Assembly (NCBI GenBank): GCA_027886185.1 | Contig: WOAB01000040.1 | Span: forward strand, 1,178,001 to 1,242,000 | Reading direction: 5' to 3' | Length of the DNA: 64,000 bases | Source of the DNA: Rheum nobile | Lineage: Eukaryota; Streptophyta; Magnoliopsida; Caryophyllales; Polygonaceae | In this document: positions 11,035-21,448 of the stretch, piece after piece | Layout of the letters: every line of letters begins with the position of its first letter | How positions within the stretch are numbered: the first letter of the stretch is position 1 | Translations under genes and position numbers: made by a program | Notes under the pieces: model-generated | Databases searched by the model: none | What the model was told of the DNA's origin: nothing | Seen by the model: only the letters and a program-made list of their open reading frames with translations

Positions 11035-14000
11035 GTCGGTTGTAGTCTTTTGGGGGATCCAATCTGGAGGATCCACCGGCATAGGTTGAGACGCTGCCTG
11101 CTGAGCTGCTACACGCTCTTCCGCCATCCTAAATGATTCGGCCTTCTCTCTATCAAATATAGTCTCACCTGCACTAGAGGATTGGGAAGGCATCTGTGAA
11201 GCCCGTACACGCGGAGGAGCTACAGGGATGACATCACTGGCAAGCGTGTCGTATATATGCTGAAAGTGTTCCAAACACCCTAAACCACCTGCCTCTATAA
11301 GCTTCTGAAGATGGGCCTTGCTCATCGCCATACGCTGCAAATGAAAATAAACATTTTAAATACATAGACTTTCCTAAAATAATTAATAAGAATAAAATGG
11401 GACAAAAAACATACCCTTTGCAAGTTGATAGCCGAATGTGGTCCTCTACCAATACGAGGCTGTACTGGCGCACTCAGACTCACGTAAGGATGCGACACCT
11501 GTAGATACCAGTCCAGGTACGCGTCGTGGACATCCCAAGCCATCGTGGCAAGAGGACTCCTCAAGATGTATGGGCAAAGATGATGCTCAAGCTGGTCCCA
11601 CCTGTGCCAATGCGGGTCAAAGTACAATTGGTATCGCCTCGTCCCCCCTAAAATCATGAGGACGCACTGCAACCAGAGGCTCTATGATATCGATGGGCCT
11701 GCTCTATCGATAACCGAACTGTCGGGTAAGCCTATCCGGCATGTACGACTCCTCTATGCTAAGAAAACGAATAGTCCCTCGATACGTGGAGGCCCTGTGA
11801 GCACCTCGAAAATCAAGACCCTCATACGGCATCCACCGTATCTGCAATTAACCCCAAAATACAAAACATAAATTAATTCATTAAGCCTATCTTATATTAT
11901 ATTAAAATGGAATAAGAATACGTACATCCTCTGGCCTATACTCTTCCAGTATCCGTCTGTAGTGTAACTGGTTGCGACTTAAACGGAGAGGGGTCCGGCC
12001 AATGCTGTATCGTGCAACGCGTCGAAGGTCGTCGTCCGCACCTTCCTTGAGGTTAGGGTTGCCCGAGAAGTATACAAAGTACGTCCAAATCCAAACCTGC
12101 GTATGGAGGAAGAAAGCCATTAGTTATAAACGATTACACACAGTATATTAATGATTTAAATTACAATCGAACTATAATAAAGGTCTACCTCTAAGAGACG
12201 TGCGCAACCGGCAAACTGTGCAGCTCCGCGTCGAGAAGCCACTCCGAGGTTTCTAAAAAGGAGAGCTAGAACACCGGTGCCCCAAGCAGTACGAACGACA
12301 CACTCCTAGTCCACGAAAAGAGGTAGCAATGTAGTCTTCAGCTCGTTCATTGACTTGTCAACAAAGATACTAGCCGACATGGTGTGCCATAAAAAACCAG
12401 CTGCTATATCCTATGGGTAAGAACCCTCCTCAATCATCCTCAACACATGCCTCCCTAACTGGAATTGCTTGACCCAACCCTTCCTAAGGTCACAGACCAT
12501 GTCAGCATCGTCCTCGTCTAAACTGTACTCCGAATCAATGCCAAACAGATACTCGAACAATGCCTCACACTCTGCCAGCTCGCTATCCTGACCGGTCCAT
12601 GGTGACATCACCTCAAATCCCTCAATCGGCAGCCCTAGAATCATCATAACGTCATGTAGCGTATGACCTATCTCGCCGAATGGAAAGTGAAAGGTGTTCG
12701 TCTTTGGATGCCATCGCTCAACGAACGCTGAAATGAGGGTGTGATCAGCATTGCCGAACTGAAAATCAAGTAAACCGGTCAACCCCGTCTGCTGAGCAAT
12801 CCAAAACCAAGAACCCTCCTCAAGGACCCCTCTGGGAATACGATCCCTCCAAAACGCAAACTGTGTAGGGCGTGTCTGAACCCTCAAAGTCCTAACAACG
12901 TCCTCTGGAGGGTCAAATGACGCCTTTCTCCATATCAGGTCCGCAATGTGCGTATCAAAGTTCCTCAACACAGAAGGAAACTGTTGAGCTGGCTCAAGCG
13001 GAGGTGGGGCCTGCTGAGGTGGGTCCTGAGGAGGTGGGTCCTGCTGAGGTGGAGTCTGCTGAGGTGGCTCCTCTTGAGGTGGTTGATGCTGAGGTAGGTC
13101 CTCCTGAGGTGGATGCTGCTCTGGTGGGTCCTCCTGAGGTGGTTGCTGCTCTGGTGGGTCCTCTTGAGGTGGCTGCTGCTGAGGTGGGGCCTCCTGAGGT
13201 GGCTGCTTCTCTGGTGGGTCGGTAGTAAACTCCGAATCCTCAGGGATAGTAGAAGGGCTGATAGTAAAGTCCTCCTGAGGTGGGTCCTCTATAACCACGT
13301 CCTCATCTGAACAGACGGGACCAGCATCGTCCTCACTAAGCACCTCCGTGTCCTACGATACACCCACAACCCTCCTTTTGCGAGCAGATGCAGTAGTAGG
13401 ACGACTGTCTCGATCCGACCGTTTGATTTTACCCAATACATCCTATTTTACCATAAGAAATATAACTATTTTCATTTTACCCAATACAACCTAGTTACAT
13501 ATACCTTAACAATTGTGAAAAAAATTTGTTTTCTTATAAAATCAATATATTAAATATTTTATTTTTCATTACGATAATATATTTAATATTATTTAACAAC
13601 AAAATTGAGCCTATTACCTATATTGTCTTTTTTAATTATGATTAAATACAATAAAAACTAAGTTTACAAGTCTACAATTATAGTAAAAACTTAATTAAAT
13701 AAATTAGATTTAACAAATTAAAAATTACAAAAAACATACCTTTTCGGTCGGCCTCCGTTCATATTTCCGCTTTTGACGAACGAGATTTTCCGCCAAATCA
13801 TCCATCGCCTGCATAGCAACCGCTACCGCCACGTTGAAAGCATTGTCCGCCCCGATATCCACCTCCTCGGTCCTAGCCGATATCCACCTCCTCGGTCCTA
13901 GCCGACAATCTATCCTCATCGCCCCAAACCACCGCGCCGCCGAAAACCTCCATGCTCGCCGGCAAGCTGGGCGGCACCTTGTGCACCCCAGAAATCCCAT

Positions 14001-14298
14001 CGTCCCCGGTCCTGGGCGGCACCATGTGCAGCCCAGAAACCCCCTCGTCCATCGGATCGTGCAGCCCAGCTCCCTCCGCCGCATCGCCTCCCCTACCGCC
14101 GCCAACAAAACAAATCTTCATCGCCGTCGACTCATCCATCGCCGCCGTCGAGTCCTCCATCGCGACCGCTTTCGATTCCGCCGTCGAGTCCAGTGGATCA
14201 CCGCCGCCGCCGAGATCTCCCGCCGCCGCCATCTGGTTTTCCTCCTTGTCAACCGCCGCCCATATCTCGTCCATGGTCATATCGCCGGAATCCGCCAT
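10969..14298 (-). pseudogene. Plant mobile domain (PMD, aminotransferase-like) protein of the MULE, five exons, decayed
   Basis: Exons can be placed at 14298-13740, 13442-12189, 12096-11926, 11841-11415 and 11334-10969, all phase 0 if two small indels are ignored; the total is roughly 900 codons. Exon 1 starts at ATG 14298 and is acidic. Exon 2 has a proline/glutamine-rich repeat tract (about 13280-13000) and then PMD signatures: FVERWHPKTNTFHFPFGE, DVMMILGLPIEG, AWGTGVLALLFRNLG. Exon 3 begins VWIWTYF; exon 4 holds WDVHDAYLDWYLQVSHPY. PMD proteins (MAIL/MAIN relatives, also annotated as PP7 long form) are nuclear and known both as host and transposon proteins. Damage: a 25-bp duplication in exon 1 shifts frame; TAG at 13353-13355, 12411-12413, 12306-12308 and 11704-11706; a frame slip in a G6 run near 11655. 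The last exon ends in antisense transposase sequence. Confidence 0.8.
13853..13902. repeat. 25-bp tandem duplication in PMD exon 1
   Basis: The unit CCGATATCCACCTCCTCGGT plus CCTAG occurs twice without spacer. Because 25 is not a multiple of three it shifts the PMD frame; the peptide SARTEEVDIG is read on both sides in different frames. Confidence 0.9.
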
Positions 14299-14662
14299 CA
14301 ACTATTTTTCGATCTCGCCGGAATCCTCACAAAATTTTGATTTGTGTTTGCCAGAAAAGATTTCCTCTGGATACTCGGAGAAGACGATCTCGGCGGCCCT
14401 AAATACCGCCGAGATCGAATTTTTTTTGGAGGTTAAAGGTGGGAGGCACCTATTACCGCCCACGTTCAAATTTTGGAGGGTTTTCTGTTGCCGCCCACAA
14501 TTAAACCCGAGTTCGAAAAAACCAATCTAATTTTATTTTAACAAATAAAATAAATTCCTAAACCGGGTTCTATACGAAAAAAAAGCTGGACGGCAATAGG
14601 TGCCGCCCATGATCAGATCGGTTTTTTAGAGGGTTTTCTGGGCTGCACCACGTGCCGCCCAG
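13967..14662. repeat. Right subterminal hairpin copies of the MULE
   Basis: Copies of the CTGGGCGGCAC/GTGCNGCCCAG palindrome lie near 13967, 14014, 14430, 14591 and 14639. The two at 13967 and 14014 are inside PMD exon 1, so that part of the protein is encoded by terminal-repeat material. Confidence 0.7.
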
Positions 14663-14708
14663 GGTGGAGTGCGAAGTTAAAAAAAACCGAGTGCGCGGTT
14701 TATCGCCG
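14629..14708 (-). repeat. Right terminal inverted repeat of the MULE
   Basis: Inverted partner of 10137-10216. It is followed directly by TAAACTAA (14709-14716), the duplicated target. Confidence 0.7.
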
Positions 14709-14723
14709 TAAACTAATCAATGT

Positions 14724-15752
14724 CTTGAAATCCCTCGTACTCTATTTCAGTCCTTGCCCTTACAAACCCTCAAAAGAAAAATCAATATCGCTCTCCTGCA
14801 AAAAACATATGAAGTGGGTTTGTTGGCCTTTAAAGTGTGTGTTCATGTGTTGTGTGTGGAAGGAGGAGGATTAGAAAGAGAAAGAAATGGGCATGTGGTC
14901 ACATGGATCTTGTCCTTTTTCACCCCTGTTCTGTTTTAAACCAAAGAAATCACTGATTTTCCTCTCTCGTTAGCTTTTGTTTCCTCAAACTTCAGATGAA
15001 TTGGAAGTTGAAACTAGTATTTATAGAGATACGAAAAATGATTACATACAAATGTAACAATAATATCAATGCTTTGTTGGATTAGTGGACACTAATACTA
15101 GGTTTCTTAAGTTTTCTAACCAGAAGTGTTCAAATCTTTTTAGCAACGTGTATGAAGTGTGAACGTTGGAAGAGGCTACTGTTAGTTATTCCGGACCGAA
15201 TTTAATCGGTTGGTCGAGAATAAAAATAAAAATTAAACACAATAATTGGGTGCTTGCAACATGATAGAGATACGGAAAGCAAACTATTTTTGTTTCAAGT
15301 TTCTCAATTTAACATGAAGATTTGTCGGTTTTTTGTCAAGACATGATACTTTCATGATATAAGTTCTTAGTTTCATGTTGAATTTAAAAACTTTTGGTTA
15401 TTTCCAGTTTTGGGTCGCAAATTTTTCTATCGGCAGTCCAATAATTCTTGTTCCATTATTCAAATTTCTTCTAGTTTATTAGAACTTTAAAGCTAGTTTT
15501 TTTAGCCTAATCATCATTTCTAATTCAAGATTTTATATCCTATACTAAAAAAAATCAATGTACAAATCCATTCTGACTTTCACGTGATGAGTTAATAAAA
15601 GTCATTTTGAACAGAATCCATGGATGATAAACGTTGCTCAACTCAACCTTGAGTTAACTATGGCTACTGACATTAAACACCCAACAATGCATCTAGATGA
15701 TATAGCTCTACTTCATTAGGGTTTCAAATAGCAAGTTGTTGTATTTGGTGCA
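14724..15752. other. Displaced upstream region of the kinase pseudogene
   Basis: Before the nested insertions this DNA lay next to 4001, i.e. 5' of the minus-strand kinase. It is AT-rich with no recognisable coding sequence; a pyrimidine-rich stretch near 14730-14800 could be promoter or leader. No other feature was seen. Confidence 0.4.
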
Positions 15753-16260
15753 TGTTGGGCCAAGATATTTGAAGCCCGATTTAGTTGGCCCATGATTTCG
15801 ATAACAAGATCAACGGACTCGGCGAGAACAGAGCGGGATGAACCCAAGGAAGAAAGACGTTGACAAGAATCTTGGAAGACGGTTCGACGGCTCCCGCGAA
15901 TACCGAAAGAGAACGGCTAGATTAGTTCACTTCATAAATCATGTATAAATACTAGATTCATAAAGTCTTTGAAGCACACACGATTATTCTCGAATACAAT
16001 CAAATTTCTCAAGCTTTCACTCTCGATTCTCTCAGTTCTAACTTTCATTCGTACTCTTGAAACGACTGATGGCTAATTCTTTTCGGCGACTGATTTACTT
16101 GATAAGTCTCTCACTAGAGGGAGATAAGCCTATTTCCATATCCATTTAATCATATCTCATATAATTACTAGTTGATTTGGATTATATAGATATTACAATC
16201 CTATTGTTGTCTAGTTGCCCTTCTTAAGGCGATTCAGGTCGGTTCGATCTTTTCTCCCCA
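15753..16260 (+). repeat. 5' LTR of the Tat-type element
   Basis: Begins TGTTGGGCC and ends CCCCA, seven bases before the PBS core; 508 bp. The start is chosen as the most LTR-like TG and could be off by some bases, since no partner LTR is present to check it. Confidence 0.55.
15944..15951 (+). promoter_or_regulatory. TATA box in the Tat LTR
   Basis: TATAAATA lies mid-LTR, about 190 bp after the start, as expected at the U3/R border. Confidence 0.6.
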
Positions 16261-16268
16261 AAATAATT

Positions 16269-16285
16269 TGGCGCCCACCGTGGGG
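16269..16285 (+). other. Primer binding site of the Tat-type element
   Basis: TGGCGCCCACCGTGGGG directly follows the LTR; this form is typical of Tat/Athila-group elements. Confidence 0.7.
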
Positions 16286-16333
16286 CATCTAGTCAATTAG
16301 CGATCCAATCATCAATTCAGCATTCATCTCATC

Positions 16334-17171
16334 ATGGCCAACGCCAGAGACCCCAAGGTCCTCGTCGAAGATCAAGTCCAAGCTAATGTTCAAGTCGCGA
16401 ATCAGGCTGGAGACGTCAACGATCAACCAGTCGTGGACTCTCAAATCCAAGAGCTCGCAAAAACCATGAGCATCCTCCAGAAGGAACTAGCTCAACAATG
16501 TGCCAAGACCGAAACGCTAAGTGCTCAATCTGAATATGAAATTGCTCGACTAACCCGTGAAAATGAGTTTTTAAGATCGCAGGTAAACTCGGCCGCATCG
16601 GCCCCCGAAGGCTCAAGACGTGTGGTCAACACAAAAGGACTTTCAACACGACTTGACCTGGATGGGGCAACCACGACACCCGCGACAGTGACCAACGCTT
16701 CCCAACCCACTGGTATGTTTCAGACTCCTCCAGTCACTTTCGCTACGACTAACATGCCAAATTCTGTGACCGAGCCCCCAGAAGCTCGAGTAATTCCTCC
16801 ACAAGTCACCGCTCCGACCGATCTCCAGGCCCTCATACAACAAGTTATCAGTGAACATATGAAAGCCCTGGACGATCGCATTGCACGGATCCCAGGAGTC
16901 CCGCAGCCGATCGAAAAGGAAGCAATCGACGGATATGAAGACTCGCCTTTCGTAGAGACGATTGCACGCGTCGAGATCCCTAAGAAATTTCATGTCCCCA
17001 ACATGCCCAACTACAATGGGACTAGGGACCCTCACGATCACGTTTCAATTTCTAAGCAGAAATTAATGACTATTTCGATCCCAAGAGGGAACCGCGAGGC
17101 AGTCATGTGCAAAAGCTTCGGCACGACCCTTGTGGGACCTGCACTAACATGGCTTATGCATTTGTCGCAGG
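16334..17171 (+). pseudogene. Tat gag, N-terminal part
   Basis: ATG at 16334 opens a 279-codon stretch. A coiled-coil-like segment rich in Leu, Glu and Gln is followed by a Pro/Thr-rich linker and the conserved gag core IPKKFHVPNMPNYNGTRDPHDH, split here as FHVPNMPNYNG and DPHDH. It is open up to the insertion of the chromovirus-like element after LTWLMHLSQ. The reading resumes in phase at 24815. Gag would form the particle that packages element RNA. Confidence 0.75.
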
Positions 17172-18044
17172 TGATAGCTCCATGACCCCCTTGATGACGG
17201 CGCAGGACGAAGAGGACGCAATGAAGGTGCGCTCGGATGGTCCGATGACAAGAGCCCGCGCCAGAGCAATGGAACGAGCCACACAGTCTTTAGTCTCGCG
17301 GGCATACGCAAGTGACACGACTTCATCTAGTCCTAAATGGGTTCTCCTCGTGACCTATGAAGGCTTAGGCGAGGCCTCGTCCAACCCAACCTGACCAAAA
17401 GACGAAGACGCTGAGCTCGCGGAGGATGCTGAGGCCGGCGACCGCCGCAAGTCTCATGGCGCCCGCCGCAAGGCCTCCGGCGCCCGTCGGCGTGATGATG
17501 AAATTCGGCTGCTGGCTTCGGTGTTCACGGCGCCCGCCGTGAACCTTACGGCGCCCGCCGTCTGATGGAGTTTGGCTACGGCTTTTGTGCAGCGGCTGCC
17601 GTTTAATTACGGCGACCGCCGCCTTTCCCCGAGTTCGCCCCCGCATCAGCGTTTTCAAGACTCGTCGTTTTAATGAATATTTTATTATTATTATTTTATG
17701 TTATTTCTTTTTAGCCTATTTAAAGACTTGGAACCCTAGTTTGTATCCTTTACGTTGAATTTAAGTAGTAAAAGTTGAGTTCGCTCCTTAGAAGTTGAGT
17801 ACGCTCCTTCCTTGAGTTCTAACGCCACCCCTTCGATTCCACGAATCGTTTATCTCGTAGCTCGTCGCTTCGAGCAAGTTTTACACCGTCTCTTCGGTAT
17901 TCAGATCATCTCTTTGATCTTCACGTCATCTCTTTGACGCAATTGAGGAAAGCCATCACTTTGGCTACGGAGGAGAAGAGTCAATCCAATCTTGAGGAGT
18001 CAAGATCCTGCGTTGCAGACAACACTCAGGGGTTATTCGCATCA
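17172..18044 (+). repeat. 5' LTR of the chromovirus-like element
   Basis: 873 bp, TG...CA. The first 223 bp are a copy of the pol C-terminal coding tail, still open (17172-17394). Then come GC-rich palindromic words of the GGCGCCCGCCG type (about 17450-17630) and a TATA-like CCTATTTAAAG near 17720. Relative to the 3' LTR it lacks about 20 bp in the GC-rich part. Confidence 0.9.
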
Positions 18045-18046
18045 AC

Positions 18047-18059
18047 TGGCATCAGAGCC
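18047..18059 (+). other. Primer binding site of the chromovirus-like element
   Basis: TGGCATCAGAGCC, two bases after the LTR, is complementary to the 3' end of initiator tRNA-Met apart from one mismatch. Confidence 0.8.
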
Positions 18060-18976
18060 TTTTCCAAGCTAAGTTTGTTCTTCTCTCTTTTGTGATTCTT
18101 GAAAAAAAAAATCCGCTAGCAAACCCTAGAATTTTTTTTCTAGCCACCACCCACCACCACCGCTCGCCACCGCCACCACTCGCCACCACCACCACCGATC
18201 GCCACCACCATCGTCCGCCACCACCATCACCGTCCGCCGCCGCCTCTCTCACCCTCACACCTAACCCTAAATCCCTTAGGTTTTGATTACTTGTTCCCCA
18301 ATCCAACAATCTATCCTCTAGCAATTCTTGTTTCCTTTAATTGCATATTTGATTTCCTTGTTCTTGTTGATCAAGTCTTGCTTCATCTTTGGGTTAATTG
18401 CTAGATTAGTTGTTTGATTTTCCTCCCTGCTAGTTGCTTGTCTCTTCTTGCTTTTCCTACACTTGCTTGTGTGGTTCTTTCTTGCTTGATTCGTCATCAT
18501 ATCAGCACAAAAACAAAAACAAGGTGTGACCGTATAAACAAAATAAACATACTATTCTCACCTTCCATCAAACAAAAACAGAAAGGTTTGGGAAGACGGA
18601 AGCCTCAAAAACAAAACAAAAAACAAAGAGTAGGCAGAGAACGCACCATACGGTCATACTCCATCTTCTCATCTTTCATGTCTCTATGCAACTCTCATTA
18701 AAAAGGGCATATAAAAATTTTCAACTCTCTTGTGATTAATTCCGAGAAACTTGATTTGATTTGCTTGCACTTGGAAATTTGTGTGGTGTTTGGGACTGGA
18801 CTTGCTAGTTCTTGCTTTCGGCCTTACGTTCAAGCCTCTCCCTCCTCACGAGCAACCCAAATTAGTACGCCCCGTGGAAAATTTATTGGGTTACTTTTGA
18901 GACAAGGACTTGGCTTGGACTTGCTCTTTTGCTTGGTACAACTTACTTCTTGTGTTGTATGCTTTGTATAGGTACT
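18060..18976 (+). other. Leader between PBS and gag of the chromovirus-like element
   Basis: Untranslated region with a CCACCACC-rich, (CACCAC)n-like stretch at 18142-18245. Several out-of-frame short ORFs occur but nothing resembling a known protein. Confidence 0.6.
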
Positions 18977-20500
18977 ATGGATGTCCCTACTTCGAGCGTC
19001 TCTCCCTCTACGGGCCACCGCAGCCCCGGACACATGGACTCTGCCTATGAACAAATCAACCAACTTCATGCGTCAAACGACACACTTCAGTCCGCGAATG
19101 AAGAGAAAAACCGCGTTATTGCCGAGCAAGCTGCTGAACTTGCGTACCTTCGTCGGGCCATGAGTAACGTGAAGTTGCCCATGCACGATCCTTTGCTGAA
19201 CCCTACGGCCCCAGCCAACCACTCTCTAGATCGCAAGGGGAAGGGTGTCTTGTCCACGCCACAGGATCGCCTTCGTTCGCAAATTGAAGGCTACTCGCCC
19301 AAGCATGGCGACTCCCGCGCCCGGTACAACCCTACCTTTGCCCCGAGAGATGAGGATTACACGTCGGATCACTCCCGTCATAGTGTTCGCATTTACAAGG
19401 ATCCCCTACCGTATGTCAACACCAAGGACCGCCGGGTTCGAGGTCGACAACACGCGCGGTATGACGACTCCGAGTCCGAGCGTGATGATGATGATGTTGA
19501 TGGCCGTAGCTCAGACCACTCCTAGGAAGGATTTGATGATGAGGAGGCGTATGAGATGGAACACCGTGAGGAGTTGCGCCCCACACATCGCGGCTACCGC
19601 CGACACTCGCGGGAACGGCGTCGCCCGAGCCCCGGGCGCCATGGCCCACGTCGCCCCGACATTAAGGTAAAACTTCCTAACTTTTCTGGTGAATTTGATC
19701 CTCTTAAATTTCTTGATTGGCAGCAGTCTATGGAGTATGTTTTGAACCAATACCAATACCCGGAAGAGGAACGGGTTGCTACCGCCGCATTACATTTCGA
19801 CGGCGCCGCCAAGGCTTGGTGGCACCGCTTTTGCTCCGACCGTGCATATCACCGTGAGCGTCCAATCATTTCGTGGCGCCATCTTATGCGGATAATGAGG
19901 AAGAAGTATGTTCCTGAGGACTTTACTTCCGAAATGCGCCTTAAGATACAACTCGCCTCTCAAGGTACTCGTTCTCCCCTTGACTTTTATGCTGAACTTG
20001 AAGAGTTATCCCATAAGGCAGGTATCCATCACACTGAAGAGGACTTTCGGAGTATGTTCCTTCGTGGCCTGCATGAGCCCATTCGCAACCAACTTCGGGT
20101 GCTTAATATTCGAGACCTCCAAAAGTGCGCTCATACGGCACAAGATATATGGTCACAGGCTCAAGCGGCTAAGCGAGCGTCTTGGTCCCGCACCTATTCC
20201 AGGTATGTTCCCTCCACCCCGTCTGGTTCATTTCCTTCTTATGTGCTCTCCTCTTCGCAGTCCGCTCCCGCGACTACACCACCGGCGCCGGTCACTCGGC
20301 CGAGCAACACCCCGGCGCGCGTCAACGAGCCACCGTAGTGGCGCGCACCTCCTTTCGATGAACGTGCGCGTGACAAGGTCTGTTATAAGTGCCAAGGGCA
20401 TGGCCACCTACAACGGGACTACCCCAACAACAAGCGCGTCCTCTTCTCACACCTTTCCGGATACGAGCCTTTTGACGATGACACCTCGGACGGCCCGCCA
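18977..20500 (+). pseudogene. Gag of the chromovirus-like element
   Basis: ATG at 18977. A short coiled coil (NDTLQSANEEKNRVIAEQA), a basic/acidic linker, then the retrotransposon gag core VKLPNFSGEFDPLKFLDW with YFD-type AWWHRFC and the GTRSPLDFYAELEEL helix. A zinc knuckle follows as CYKCQGHGHLQRDY, where the last Cys of CCHC is Tyr. In-frame TAG codons lie at 19523-19525 and 20336-20338. The frame continues into pol without a shift, as in other chromoviruses with a single ORF. Confidence 0.85.
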
Positions 20501-21448
20501 GTGTTCGACTCGTATGACCAGGACGAGGAAGTGGAGAAGTTGGATGGGTATATTTGCAGTCCCATGGATAACCAAGGCAACGTGCCCCTTAGCCTGGTTA
20601 CTCGTCGTGTCCTCACCGCCAAGGAAGGTATCTTACTCGACCAACGTGAAAATTTATTTCATACTAAATGTGCGGTCCAGGGTGCTTCTTTGAGTGTCAT
20701 CATAGATGATGGAAGTTGTTGCAATATCATCAATGAAAAGGTGATCAAGCACTTCAAGTTCGACACAACTCCACACCCCCAACCTTATAGCCTACAATGG
20801 ATCTCCGAGGGTGATGACTCCAATGTTGTGAAGCGGCAATGCACTATCAATTTCAGCATTGGCCATTATAAGGATTCCGTGCTTTGTGACGTAGTCCCCA
20901 TGGATGCCACCCATCTTCTATTAGGGCGTCCTTGGCAATTCGACAAGCGAGCCCTTCATGATGGGTTTCTCAACAACTACGTCTTCATGCACAATGGAAG
21001 GAAGGTGACATTGCTTCCTATGAGCCCTCAAGAGATCATGTAGGATCACGTGGAAAGGAACCGCGTTAAGGCCCTTGAACAAGCCAAGGATAAAGCCGCT
21101 GCCCGTGACATACCCCAGAAATAGACACCAAAGGCTGGCATCCAAGGCTCGTGTGAGAACCGACTTCTTTTGGCTAGGTCTCGGGATGTCTCCCCAGTCA
21201 TTCAGGGAAGACTTCCTTGCTTTTTACTTGTTCCTTTTGCGTGTCTATTAAGTGTTAAAGATCTTGTTGATTTACCCCCTGCAGTGTCTTCCCTTTTACA
21301 GGAATTTGAGGACGTGATGCCCGAGGAGCTACCCGGAGGATTGCCACCTATTCGTGGTATTGAGCATCAAATCGACTTTGTCCCTGGCGCCTCTCTTCCT
21401 AACCGCGCTGCATACCGCGCGAGCCCAGAGGAAACAAAGGAATTGTAG
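20501..21448 (+). pseudogene. Protease region of the chromovirus-like pol
   Basis: The retropepsin region reads HTKCAVQGASLSVIIDDGSC near 20660-20720, with DDG where DSG or DTG is usual, and LLLGRPWQFD near 20915-20945. In-frame TAG codons are at 21041-21043, 21122-21124 and 21446-21448. The enzyme would process the polyprotein. The start of the RT domain (EFEDVMPEELPGGLPP) lies at the 3' end of this piece. Confidence 0.8.

Larger units (their letters stand above)
10137..14708. mobile_element. Mutator-like element carrying a PMD gene and a truncated transposase gene
   Basis: About 4.57 kb. The left end (GGTCGGAAAATCGCACAC...) and the inverted right end (CGGCGATAAACCGCGCACTC...) align over roughly 80 bp, followed on both sides by CTGGGCGGCAC hairpins. 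TAAACTAA flanks it at 10129-10136 and 14709-14716, matching the 8-11 bp duplications of MULEs. Inside, a plus-strand gene begins near the left end with the N-terminal part of a MULE-type transposase, and a minus-strand multi-exon PMD gene begins near the right end; they converge near 11035. The catalytic part of the transposase is absent, so the copy is non-autonomous. Confidence 0.75.

Noticed and set aside
12917..13310. Plus-strand frames rich in Val, Glu, Leu and Trp repeats opposite the PMD exon
   Set aside because: They are shadows of the proline/glutamine repeat of the minus-strand PMD exon.
13834..14530. Long plus-strand frames rich in Ser, Pro and Arg
   Set aside because: Antisense to PMD exon 1 and terminal-repeat DNA; GC-rich sequence gives open frames by chance.
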